Source: Pseudomonadota bacterium (lineage in GTDB: Bacteria; Pseudomonadota; Gammaproteobacteria; Burkholderiales; Burkholderiaceae_D). Taken from it: 15,390 nt of DNA. Numbering within the stretch: position 1 is the stretch's first letter; each line of letters begins with the position of its first letter. Shown in pieces: positions 7,460 through 14,916 of the stretch. The stretch spans positions 1 to 15,390 of the forward strand of contig JAEZVM010000079.1 of NCBI GenBank assembly GCA_023420795.1, read 5' to 3'. The translations under genes were made by a program, and so were the position numbers. Below the pieces are notes generated by a model that worked only from the letters and a program-made list of their open reading frames with translations, was not told the origin of the DNA and ran no database searches.

Positions 7460-8530
7460 TCAGAACGCGGCGGCGACCTGCAGTGCGCGCTCCACATCCG
7501 CCCTACCCACGTCCAGATGCGTGACCCAGCGTATGCGCTTCATCGTGCGCTCTTTCGTGCGGTAGTAGCCGCTGGTGACTTTGAGGCCATGCGTCGCCAG
7601 ATGCTGCAGAAAGTCGTCGGCCACTTCGGTATCGATGTCGAGGAACATGATGTTCGTCTGTGCCGGATGCATCGTCGCCCGTCCCGCCAGCTTCGGATTC
7701 AGGGAAATGATGTCGGCCAGCCCTTCCGACAGCAGCAGCGCGTGCGCATGGTCCTCGGCCAGCCAGTGCACATGATGCTGCAGCGCGTGGATGCCCGCTG
7801 CAGCGATCAGGCCGGCCTGCCGCATGCCGCCGCCCAACATCTTGCGCACGCGGCGCGCCTGCCGGATGAAGTCATGCGAGCCGAGCAGCAGCGAACCGAC
7901 CGGCGCGCCGAGACCTTTCGACAGGCAGACTGACACCGAGTCGTAAGCTTCGCAGATTTCCCTTGCCTGCCGCACCGGATCGTTGCCGCTTGCGGCTGCC
8001 TGCGCGACCGCCGCGTTGAACAGCCGCGCGCCGTCGATATGCGTGCGCAGGCCGTGCCGTTGCGCCAGCTCGCGAACCGCCCGCATGTAGGACAGCGGCA
8101 GCACCTTGCCGCCGGTCGTGTTCTCCAGCACCACCAGCCGCGTGCGGGCGAAATGCGGATCGTCCGGCTTGATCGCCGCCTCGATGTCGGTCAGCGCGAT
8201 GGTGCCGTCGGCCTGATTCTCCAGCGGTTGTGGCTGGACCGAGCCCAGCACCGCCATGCCGCCGGCTTCCCAGCGATAGGTGTGCCACTGCTGGCCGACG
8301 ATCGCCTCGTCGCCGCGCTGGCAATGCGTCATCAGCGCGATCAAGTTGGTCTGCGTGCCGCTCGGTGCGAACAGCGCCGCCTCGAAGCCCAGCATCTGCG
8401 CCGCCATCTCCTGCAGCCGGATGACGGTCGGGTCGTCGCCCAGCACATCGTCGCCGAGCGGTGCTTCCATCATCGCCTGCTTCATCGCCGCCGTCGGCTG
8501 CGTCACGGTATCGCTGCGAAAATCACTCAT
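7460..8530 (-). CDS. ltaE: Low-specificity L-threonine aldolase
   Basis: PLP enzyme of fold type I that cleaves L-threonine and L-allo-threonine to glycine and acetaldehyde in the cytoplasm. The 356-residue protein starts with the typical DFRSDTVTQPT segment (3-13), followed by GDDVLGDDPTV (26-36), the phosphate-binding SGTQTNLIAL (57-66), His83 expected to stack on the PLP ring, HIDGARLFNA with Asp166 (164-173), and the Schiff-base Lys205 in SLSKGLGAPVGS. Slightly longer than E. coli LtaE (333 residues). GAGGTAGG directly before ATG 8530 supports the start. Divergent from the response regulator; a GATAAT hexamer upstream could be its -10 but the -35 spacing is poor. Confidence 0.93.
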   Translation of the reverse strand: MSDFRSDTVTQPTAAMKQAMMEAPLGDDVLGDDPTVIRLQEMAAQMLGFEAALFAPSGTQTNLIALMTHCQRGDEAIVGQQWHTYRWEAGGMAVLGSVQPQPLENQADGTIALTDIEAAIKPDDPHFARTRLVVLENTTGGKVLPLSYMRAVRELAQRHGLRTHIDGARLFNAAVAQAAASGNDPVRQAREICEAYDSVSVCLSKGLGAPVGSLLLGSHDFIRQARRVRKMLGGGMRQAGLIAAAGIHALQHHVHWLAEDHAHALLLSEGLADIISLNPKLAGRATMHPAQTNIMFLDIDTEVADDFLQHLATHGLKVTSGYYRTKERTMKRIRWVTHLDVGRADVERALQVAAAF

Positions 8531-8683
8531 GTCCTACCTCGATCGATCTCAATCACAAAGCCGCCATTATCCGGCTCTTGCCGGTGGCGGATGCAAAAAT
8601 TTGCGGCGGCTACTATCCGCAACATTGCCTCTTATGCAATGATGTTTGCTGCGACGAATTCCTTGAACAAGCCGCCCTTCACC

Positions 8684-9553
8684 ATGGACACTGCACCCGA
8701 AACCGGACCAGCCCAGACCACCAGCCGCCGCTTCGTGCTGGAAATGCTCGGCTTTCCCGATGCCGAAAAGACGATGCTTGCTTCGACTTTCCGCCTCACC
8801 GGGCGACGACCGTTCTGCTATGCCGAACGGGCAGCCGGCGAGCGTGCCGACATTTATCTAGCCAATGCCGACAGCCCGGACGGCATGCATCAGTTGCAGG
8901 CGCGTTCGCCGAACATCCATGCGCCGGCGGTTCTGATCGGTCGTACAGCGACCGAAGGCGCATGGCCGCTGGTAGAACGGCCGATCCACTGGATGCGCCT
9001 GTTCGAGCAGCTCGACCGGCAGATGCAGGCGGCATTGCAGGAGCGCGAGCGGCGCGGCCAGAGTCCAGACCAATGGGATGGCCGCACCTGGCGGCGAGCC
9101 GCCGACAGGCAGCGGCCGCAGGAACCGGTATTCGTGGAAACCCGGACGGTCGAATCGGTGCTGGTGGTGGATGACAGCGCCACCGTGCGCGCCTTCATGC
9201 GGGCGAAGCTGGCACCGTTCCGCTTCGATGTCGATTTCGCGGAAAACGGTGAAAAGGCGATCGAAATGGCGCAGGCCAAGAACTACACCTGCATCTTCCT
9301 CGACATCCTGATGCCCGGCATGGACGGCTATCAGGTGTGCAAGTCGCTCAAGTCGAATCCGGCGACGAAGGATGTGGCGGTGGTGATGTTGAGCAGCAAA
9401 ACCTCCGCTTTCGACAAGTTCCGCGGTAGCTGGGCGGGATGCGACGCCTATCTCGGCAAGCCCGTCGCGGAAGATGAGCTGCTGGCGACCATTGCCCGCT
9501 TCTTGCCGAGCGCGCGCCGCGTCGCACAGGCCATCTTAGGTAGCGCCGCCTGA
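8684..9553 (+). CDS. Two-domain response regulator: degenerate receiver plus PilG-like receiver
   Basis: A 289-residue signalling protein without a recognised DNA-binding or enzymatic output. The C-terminal domain (about 157-275) is a complete receiver: acidic pair Asp163-Asp164 (VVDDSATVRAF), phospho-acceptor Asp207 (FLDILMPGMDGY), Ser237 (VVMLSSK) and Lys259 (YLGKPV). The MLSSKTSAFDKFRG stretch resembles PilG/PilH-type regulators of twitching and surface-sensing pathways. The N-terminal part (about 15-118) follows a receiver-like strand pattern with ADIYLANAD where the phospho-acceptor would be, APAVLIGR and VERPIHW in place of the Thr and Lys-Pro motifs; it is probably a non-phosphorylated pseudo-receiver. 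A charged Arg/Gln-rich linker (119-150) joins them. Start uncertain: ATG 8684 has no clear ribosome site; in-frame ATGs at 8639 and 8642 are alternatives. No chemotaxis or pilus genes are in the window. Confidence 0.82.
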   Translation: MDTAPETGPAQTTSRRFVLEMLGFPDAEKTMLASTFRLTGRRPFCYAERAAGERADIYLANADSPDGMHQLQARSPNIHAPAVLIGRTATEGAWPLVERPIHWMRLFEQLDRQMQAALQERERRGQSPDQWDGRTWRRAADRQRPQEPVFVETRTVESVLVVDDSATVRAFMRAKLAPFRFDVDFAENGEKAIEMAQAKNYTCIFLDILMPGMDGYQVCKSLKSNPATKDVAVVMLSSKTSAFDKFRGSWAGCDAYLGKPVAEDELLATIARFLPSARRVAQAILGSAA

Positions 9554-9561
9554 GCGGCGCT
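9542..9561. terminator. Perfect hairpin over the response-regulator stop codon
   Basis: AGCGCCGC (9542-9549) and GCGGCGCT (9554-9561) pair perfectly around a four-base CTGA loop that contains the stop. There is no T tract on either side, so it is not a classic intrinsic terminator. It lies between convergent genes and could protect 3' ends or limit read-through. Confidence 0.4.
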
Positions 9562-9570
9562 GAAGCCGCG

Positions 9571-10503
<933 letters not shown>

Positions 10504-10583
10504 GGTTCCCTTTCTTGTGGTTTTTTATGACTTTACAGGACGTTGCAGGAATTTGTGTCGGGCCGCTTCCATGCTAACAGTCA

Positions 10584-12323
10584 TCATGCCTGCAGATCGG
10601 CGATGCGCCGGTCGCGTTCGATCTGGATCAAGTGGGCCGTAGTGCCTTCGGACAAGCCGAGCTGCTGCAGCACGAATGCCGACAGCTGCAGGCCGGCTTC
10701 CAGCGTCTCGGGGATGACGTACGACGCGCCGGCCTGCTTCAGCGCCAGCGCATGCTTCTCGTCGCGCGAACGCGCAAAGATCGGCACATGCGGATACTCG
10801 CGGCGGATCGCCTTGACCGCATGCAGCGCGGAGGCCGGATGGTCCATCGTCAGCACGATCGCCGCCGCGTCTTCCGCATGCACCTTGCGCAGCAGCTCGA
10901 CGCGCGCAGCGTCGCCGAAATAGACGGGGAGGCCCATCGGATGCAGTTTCGCGATCAGGCGTGCGTTGTTTTCGAAGGCCACGTATGGCGCACCTTGCGC
11001 GGCCACCATCTGCGCCACCACCTGGCCGACGCGGCCGAAGCCGGCGATGATGATCTTGCCGCTGGCCGGTACGATCTGCGCCTCGTCGATGCTGTCCTGA
11101 TGATCCGGATAGCGCCGCTCCCACCAGCTGCCGAACATGCGCCCCGCCTTTGCCACTAGCGGCGTGGCGAACAGGCTCAAGCTGACCACCAGCATGATGA
11201 ACTGGCCGGTAGCCTGCGGCATCAGCTTGGTCGCCAGCGCGTAGCCGACCACGATGAAGGTGAATTCGCCGCCCTGCCCGAGCAGCGTGCCGCCCTCCAC
11301 GGCGCGGCCCCAGCTGAAGCCGCCGAACCGGAAAATCACTGCAAGCACCAGCGTCTTGATGGTGAACAGTCCGACCACCGACAGCGGCAGCCACACCGGC
11401 GACGCCGCTACCTCGCGCACGTCGATTGCCATGCCCACCGACATGAAGAACAGGCCCATCAGCAGGCCCTTGAACGGCTCGATCGTGACTTCGACCTCGT
11501 GCCGGAACTCGGTTTCCGCCAGCAGCAGGCCGGCGAGGAATGCACCCAGCGCGGTCGAGAGGCCCGCCATTTCCGTCAGCGCCGCGATGCCCAGCGTCGA
11601 GAGCAGCGTCAGAGCCATGAACACATCCGGCTGGCGCTGCTGCGCGAACGAATGGAACAGAGGCCGGATCACGCGGCGACCGAGCAGATAGATCAGCACG
11701 ATAGCGGCAACCGATTTCACCAGCGTCAGCCCGACCAGCGCGAGCACGCCGTCGGTGGTGCCCTTGGCCAGCACACCCATCATGATCAGCAGCGGCACCA
11801 CGGCCAGATCCTGCAGCATCAGGATCGAGAAGCCGGCTTGTCCGAGCGGCGAGCCGAGCGTGCGCTGTTCGGTCATCAGCTGCATCACCACCGCCGTCGA
11901 GGACAGCGCCAGCACGCAGCCGAGAATAGCCGCTGCCTCGATCGTGTTTCCAAATATGTAGGCCAGCCCGCCGATGAGAGCCGCGCTGACGAGCACCTGC
12001 GCGCTGCCCGCGCCGAACACCCAGCGCCGCAACGCCCACAGGCGCTCGGCCGACAGTTCGAGGCCGATCATGAACATCAGGAACAGCACGCCCAGGTCGG
12101 CCAGCGCGACCACGCCCTCGCGCCGCGGGAACGTGAAGTACGCCAGCCACGGTACTTCGTTTGCCCACAGGCCGAGACCGAACGGACCGATCAGCGTGCC
12201 GGCGGCAAGAAAGCCGAGCACCTGGTTGACGCGAAAGCGCTGCAGCAGCGGAATCAGAATCCCGGTAAGTGCGAGGAACAGGAGCGTCTCGCGCAGATAA
12301 GGCAAGGCCTGATGTGCTTCCAA
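10584..12323 (-). CDS. Kef-type monovalent cation:proton antiporter (CPA2) with RCK domain
   Basis: Inner-membrane cation/proton antiporter of the CPA2 family, most like glutathione-gated K+ efflux systems KefB/KefC, which acidify the cytoplasm under electrophile stress. Residues about 10-395 are a multi-helix transport domain with DLGVLFLMFMIGLELS (76-91), SSTAVVMQLM (141-150), LQDLAVVPLL (170-179) and STALGAFLAGLLLAETEFRHEVE (256-278). The soluble part (423-540) is a TrkA-N/RCK domain with nucleotide-binding GFGRVG at 428-433 and the FGDAAR turn near 469. At 579 residues it is somewhat shorter than KefB (601); whether glutathione regulates it cannot be told, and no KefF/KefG partner is nearby. 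TTG 12323 is chosen because AGGGA (12333-12337) lies nine bases before it and a short lead then enters helix 1; no in-frame ATG is suitable. Confidence 0.88.
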   Translation of the reverse strand: MEAHQALPYLRETLLFLALTGILIPLLQRFRVNQVLGFLAAGTLIGPFGLGLWANEVPWLAYFTFPRREGVVALADLGVLFLMFMIGLELSAERLWALRRWVFGAGSAQVLVSAALIGGLAYIFGNTIEAAAILGCVLALSSTAVVMQLMTEQRTLGSPLGQAGFSILMLQDLAVVPLLIMMGVLAKGTTDGVLALVGLTLVKSVAAIVLIYLLGRRVIRPLFHSFAQQRQPDVFMALTLLSTLGIAALTEMAGLSTALGAFLAGLLLAETEFRHEVEVTIEPFKGLLMGLFFMSVGMAIDVREVAASPVWLPLSVVGLFTIKTLVLAVIFRFGGFSWGRAVEGGTLLGQGGEFTFIVVGYALATKLMPQATGQFIMLVVSLSLFATPLVAKAGRMFGSWWERRYPDHQDSIDEAQIVPASGKIIIAGFGRVGQVVAQMVAAQGAPYVAFENNARLIAKLHPMGLPVYFGDAARVELLRKVHAEDAAAIVLTMDHPASALHAVKAIRREYPHVPIFARSRDEKHALALKQAGASYVIPETLEAGLQLSAFVLQQLGLSEGTTAHLIQIERDRRIADLQA

Positions 12324-12332
12324 TTGAAGAAA

Positions 12333-12337
12333 TCCCT
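12333..12337 (-). promoter_or_regulatory. Ribosome binding site supporting the TTG start of the antiporter
   Basis: AGGGA on the minus strand, nine bases before TTG 12323. Moderate quality, but no other candidate start near the first membrane helix is better. Confidence 0.45.
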
Positions 12338-12369
12338 GATAAACAAGCGAGTGGTTTTGCCGGGCATGC

Positions 12370-12402
12370 CGGCGGTGACCGGAATCCTTGCCCGAACCGC
12401 CG
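12370..12402. repeat. Inverted repeat in the antiporter leader
   Basis: CGGCGGT (12370-12376) and ACCGCCG (12396-12402) form a perfect 7-bp stem with a 19-base loop, about 50-80 bases before the antiporter start. It could be a hairpin in the leader RNA. Function unknown; no known riboswitch class was recognised. Confidence 0.35.
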
Positions 12403-12509
12403 TCAGCATGAGTGAGCCGGGCGGAACGCAGCAAGCGAAGTGTGTCACAGATTACGGCCGGATTGCAGCCGAAAGCCTGACTGGCGCCGGCGGGTATTCA
12501 CCGACCGAG

Positions 12510-12515
12510 ATTATA
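12510..12515 (-). promoter_or_regulatory. Consensus -10 box upstream of the antiporter
   Basis: A perfect TATAAT on the minus strand within TTCTATAATCTCG. No good -35 lies 16-18 bases upstream. If active, transcription would start near 12503, leaving a leader of about 180 bases before the antiporter. Confidence 0.4.
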
Positions 12516-12551
12516 GAACCAGGTTGAACAGGCCTTGCGACGGATGCGCCG

Positions 12552-12788
12552 CTACTTCCGGCGTTTCTTCCAGTTGTAATCGGGATGCGGATCGGCGACG
12601 CCCGCATGGCCGACGGAATGCGGATGCTCCGACGACATCGTTACGAAGCTGACGGCTTCGCCGGCGCGCTGCCGGGTACGCAGCGTTTCCATGAACTGCA
12701 GCGCCGCGCTCATCTCGCTGGTATCGAATTGCCGGCCATGCGCCTGCGCGCTGCCGTTTTCGTGTTCGGTCCAATACACCATGTACAT
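12552..12788 (-). CDS. Small hypothetical protein (78 residues)
   Basis: A 78-residue soluble protein, MYMVYWTEHENGSAQAHGRQ at the start, with an amphipathic helix (about 24-43, SEMSAALQFMETLRTRQRAG), a strand-like AVSFVTMSSEHP (45-56) and a basic tail ending YNWKKRRK. No family with a known role is recognised, though the sequence reads like a real, conserved protein: aromatic N-terminal strand, helix, strand and no low complexity. GGAGG at 12794-12798 lies five bases before ATG 12788. The start is 11 bases after the stop of the luciferase-like oxidoreductase gene, so the two are almost certainly one transcript. Confidence 0.72.
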   Translation of the reverse strand: MYMVYWTEHENGSAQAHGRQFDTSEMSAALQFMETLRTRQRAGEAVSFVTMSSEHPHSVGHAGVADPHPDYNWKKRRK

Positions 12789-12799
12789 GGCTGCCTCCG

Positions 12800-13828
12800 T
12801 CAGGCTCGGGCCTGCGCCACGATCTCGTACGAACGCAGGCGCGCGGCATGGTCAAAGATCATCGAGTTGATGATCAGTTCATCGGCCTGCGTCGCTTCGA
12901 TGAATGCCTGCAGTTCTTTCTTTACCGTCACCGGGTTACCGATGATCGAGGCGCGCAGCGTCGCCTCCACCGATGCCTGTTCATGCGGCGACCACAGGTC
13001 GTCCATGCTCTTCACCGGCGGCGGCATCTGCTCCGGCACGCCGCGTATCAGGTTCACATGCATCTGCTGGTGCGAAGTCGATAGCATCCGGGCCTCTTCG
13101 TCGGTATCAGCGGCGAACACGTTCAGACCCACCATCGCATACGGCTTGCTCAGCACGGCGGACGGCTGGAAGCATTGCCGGTACAGGTTTAGCGCGGCCT
13201 GCATGTAGGCCGGCGAGAACTGGCCGGCGAAAGCGAACGGCAATCCGAGATGCGCGGCAAGCTGCGCACTGAAGTCGCTGGAGCCGAGCAGCCAGATTGG
13301 AATGTCGAGTCCTTCGCCCGGCACGGCACGAACCCTTGGCGTGGCGACGCCCGACGTAGCGACGCCCGGACCATTACCACGAGGCTTCAGATATGCGCGC
13401 AACTCGGCCAGCTGTTCCGGAAATTCATTGCCGTCATTCTGCAGGCTGCGTCGCAGCGCGCGTGCGGTCAGCTGATTCGAGCCCGGCGCGCGCCCGAGCC
13501 CGAGGTCGATGCGCCCCGGGTACATCGATTCCAGCGTGCCGAACTGTTCGGCGATCACCAGCGGCGCATGGTTTGGCAGCATGATACCGCCGGCGCCGAC
13601 CCGGATCGTGCTGGTGCCGGCAGCCACATGGCCGATCACCACCGCAGTTGCCGCGCTTGCGATGGCCGGCATGCCGTGGTGCTCCGCCAGCCAGTAGCGG
13701 CGATAGCCCCAGCGTTCCGCATGCTGGGCGAGATCGAGCGTGCGGCGAAAGGCATCGGCGGCAGTGCCGCCACGCTGGATCGGCGCGAGGTCGAGTATGG
13801 AAAGCGGAATATCCTTGAGCTGCTTCAT
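12800..13828 (-). CDS. LLM-class flavin-dependent oxidoreductase (luciferase-like monooxygenase)
   Basis: Member of the bacterial luciferase-like TIM-barrel superfamily that uses reduced FMN (or F420 in some groups); 342 residues. Recognisable blocks: LSILDLAPI near the N-terminus, YWLAEHHGMPAIASAATAVVI (45-65), TIRVGAGGIMLPNHAPLVIAEQFGTLE (73-99), YPGRIDLGLGRAPG (103-116) and IWLLGSSDFSAQLAAHLGLPFAFAG (178-202). This order matches the YhbW/MsnO8-type group, whose substrates are mostly unknown. Residues about 150-170 are a Gly/Val/Ala/Thr-rich loop containing a 15-bp tandem duplication. ATG 13828 gives the usual N-terminus although no ribosome site is visible. The gene for a 78-residue protein follows after 11 bases. 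Confidence 0.9.
   Translation of the reverse strand: MKQLKDIPLSILDLAPIQRGGTAADAFRRTLDLAQHAERWGYRRYWLAEHHGMPAIASAATAVVIGHVAAGTSTIRVGAGGIMLPNHAPLVIAEQFGTLESMYPGRIDLGLGRAPGSNQLTARALRRSLQNDGNEFPEQLAELRAYLKPRGNGPGVATSGVATPRVRAVPGEGLDIPIWLLGSSDFSAQLAAHLGLPFAFAGQFSPAYMQAALNLYRQCFQPSAVLSKPYAMVGLNVFAADTDEEARMLSTSHQQMHVNLIRGVPEQMPPPVKSMDDLWSPHEQASVEATLRASIIGNPVTVKKELQAFIEATQADELIINSMIFDHAARLRSYEIVAQARA
13341..13370. repeat. 15-bp in-frame tandem duplication in the LLM gene
   Basis: GTGGCGACGCCCGAC (13341-13355) is repeated as GTAGCGACGCCCGGA (13356-13370), differing at a few bases. On the coding strand it gives GVATS-GVATP, a five-residue repeat in a surface-loop-like region of the oxidoreductase. Confidence 0.7.
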
Positions 13829-13920
13829 CGGTAATCGAAGGAAAGTCGGTTGCCGTTCATCAAATGCTTTCGGCGGCTATCGATTCGACCATGCAGCCGC
13901 GCATGCGTTTCGCACACAGC

Positions 13921-14694
13921 CTAAAAACCAAGCAGGCCTTTCTGCCACAGATAGCGCCCCAGCATCACAAAGCATACCGTCACGATCATCGGCCGGATCA
14001 GGCGCGTGCCGCCGCGTACCATCGCATGCGAACCGCCCCATGCGCCGAGCACCTGCCCACAGATCATCGCCGCGCCGGCCGCCCATACTACCTTGCCGCC
14101 GATGATGAAGATGGCCAGCGATGCGATGTTGCTGGCGAAGTTGAGCACCTTCGCATTGGCGGTCGCGGTGATCAGGTTCTGCCCGCGCAGCGCGACGCCG
14201 GCCAGCGAAAAGAACGAGCCGGTGCCGGGACCGAACATGCCGTCATAGAAGCCGATGCCCGGCACCACCGTGCTGCGATAAACGGTGCTGCCGATGCGCG
14301 GATGACGCTCGACCGCGCCGGCGCCCGGCGCCAGCACGAAATACAGCGCGATGCCGACCAGTACCACCGGAATCACCACGTCCAGCGTCTGCGCCTGCAT
14401 GAACTGCACCGCGAACGCGCCGATGCCGGAACCGATCAGCGAAGCGATGAACAACGGCCGCACCTCGGGCAGGCGCACCAGCCCGCGCCGGATCACCATC
14501 AATGAGGCGGTCAGCGAACCGGAGCTGGCCTGCAGCTTGTTGGTCGCCAGCGCCTGTAGCGGTGGCACCTGCGCCAACAGCAGCACCGGTATCGTGATCA
14601 GGCCGCCGCCGCCCGCGATCGCATCGACAAAACCCGCTATGGCAGCGGCGCCAAACAGCATCGCCAGCACTTCCGGCGATAGTACGAAATCCAT
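13921..14694 (-). CDS. yfcA: TSUP (TauE/SafE, DUF81) membrane transporter, YfcA-like
   Basis: Inner-membrane permease of the TSUP family, 257 residues with about eight hydrophobic segments. The duplicated family signature is clear: GFVDAIAGGGGLITIP (21-36) with ATNKLQASSGSLTAS (50-64) in the first half, and GFYDGMFGPGTGSFF (148-162) with TANAKVLNFASNIASL (178-193) in the second. It closely resembles E. coli YfcA in the first signature. Family members export or import sulfur-containing or small organic anions such as sulfite, sulfoacetate or taurine-derived compounds; the substrate here is not known. AGGAA five bases before ATG 14694 supports the start. The gene lies 92 bases upstream of the LLM oxidoreductase on the same strand; co-transcription is possible but not shown. 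Confidence 0.9.
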   Translation of the reverse strand: MDFVLSPEVLAMLFGAAAIAGFVDAIAGGGGLITIPVLLLAQVPPLQALATNKLQASSGSLTASLMVIRRGLVRLPEVRPLFIASLIGSGIGAFAVQFMQAQTLDVVIPVVLVGIALYFVLAPGAGAVERHPRIGSTVYRSTVVPGIGFYDGMFGPGTGSFFSLAGVALRGQNLITATANAKVLNFASNIASLAIFIIGGKVVWAAGAAMICGQVLGAWGGSHAMVRGGTRLIRPMIVTVCFVMLGRYLWQKGLLGF

Positions 14695-14756
14695 GTTTAT
14701 TCCTGTATTGATGGGGGTGGCATGTGCAGCCTAGTCATCCACTATCTGCCGTTCGT

Positions 14757-14779
14757 GACCCGGTCTTCGCGACCCGGTC
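14757..14779. repeat. Direct repeat GACCCGGTC next to the inverted repeat
   Basis: Two exact 9-bp copies at 14757-14765 and 14771-14779. The second overlaps the first three bases of the left arm of the 24-bp inverted repeat. Confidence 0.55.
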
Positions 14780-14856
14780 ATTCCGAACGCAGTGAGGAAT
14801 ATCCAGTCACCGAACCTGCACGAACGGATGAGATTCCTCACTGCGTTCGGAATGAC
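14777..14856. repeat. Perfect 24-bp inverted repeat (REP/MITE-like intergenic element)
   Basis: The left arm 14777-14800 begins GTCATTCCGAACG and ends AGTGAGGAAT; the right arm 14833-14856 is its exact reverse complement, with a 32-base loop. It sits between the tesB stop and the yfcA start, both on the minus strand. The arm is of the GTCATTCCGA...GAGGAAT type that I know as a dispersed intergenic repeat in several bacteria, so this is probably a copy of a mobile or REP-like element. As RNA it would fold into a long hairpin able to stop or stabilise transcripts. No transposase is present. Confidence 0.7.
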
Positions 14857-14916
14857 AGAAAAGGGAATTGCAAGTGCCCCGGCTTGTAATGACAGGCCAG
14901 GGCGGGATCGATCACA

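Noticed and set aside
8039..8683. Extension of the response regulator frame upstream into the threonine aldolase gene
   Set aside because: This part is antisense to the aldolase start region and has no domain; the real protein starts at or just before 8684.
10525..12168. A 547-codon minus-strand frame overlapping the antiporter
   Set aside because: It is a +1 shadow of the antiporter, which has intact transport and RCK motifs. The translation is Gly/Arg/Ala-rich with no hydrophobic helices.
11499..12527. A 342-codon plus-strand frame opposite the antiporter
   Set aside because: The translation is Gln/Arg/His-rich and low complexity, typical of an antisense shadow in GC-rich DNA.
12324..12551. 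Cobalamin, SAH, fluoride or guanidine riboswitch ahead of the antiporter
   Set aside because: I compared the leader with the conserved cores I remember for these classes and none fits; only a generic hairpin remains.
14881..14898. Short hairpin GGCTTGT/ACAGGCC downstream of tesB as a terminator
   Set aside because: In the tesB transcript sense the 7-bp stem contains a mismatch and no U run follows; the 24-bp inverted repeat nearby is a better candidate.
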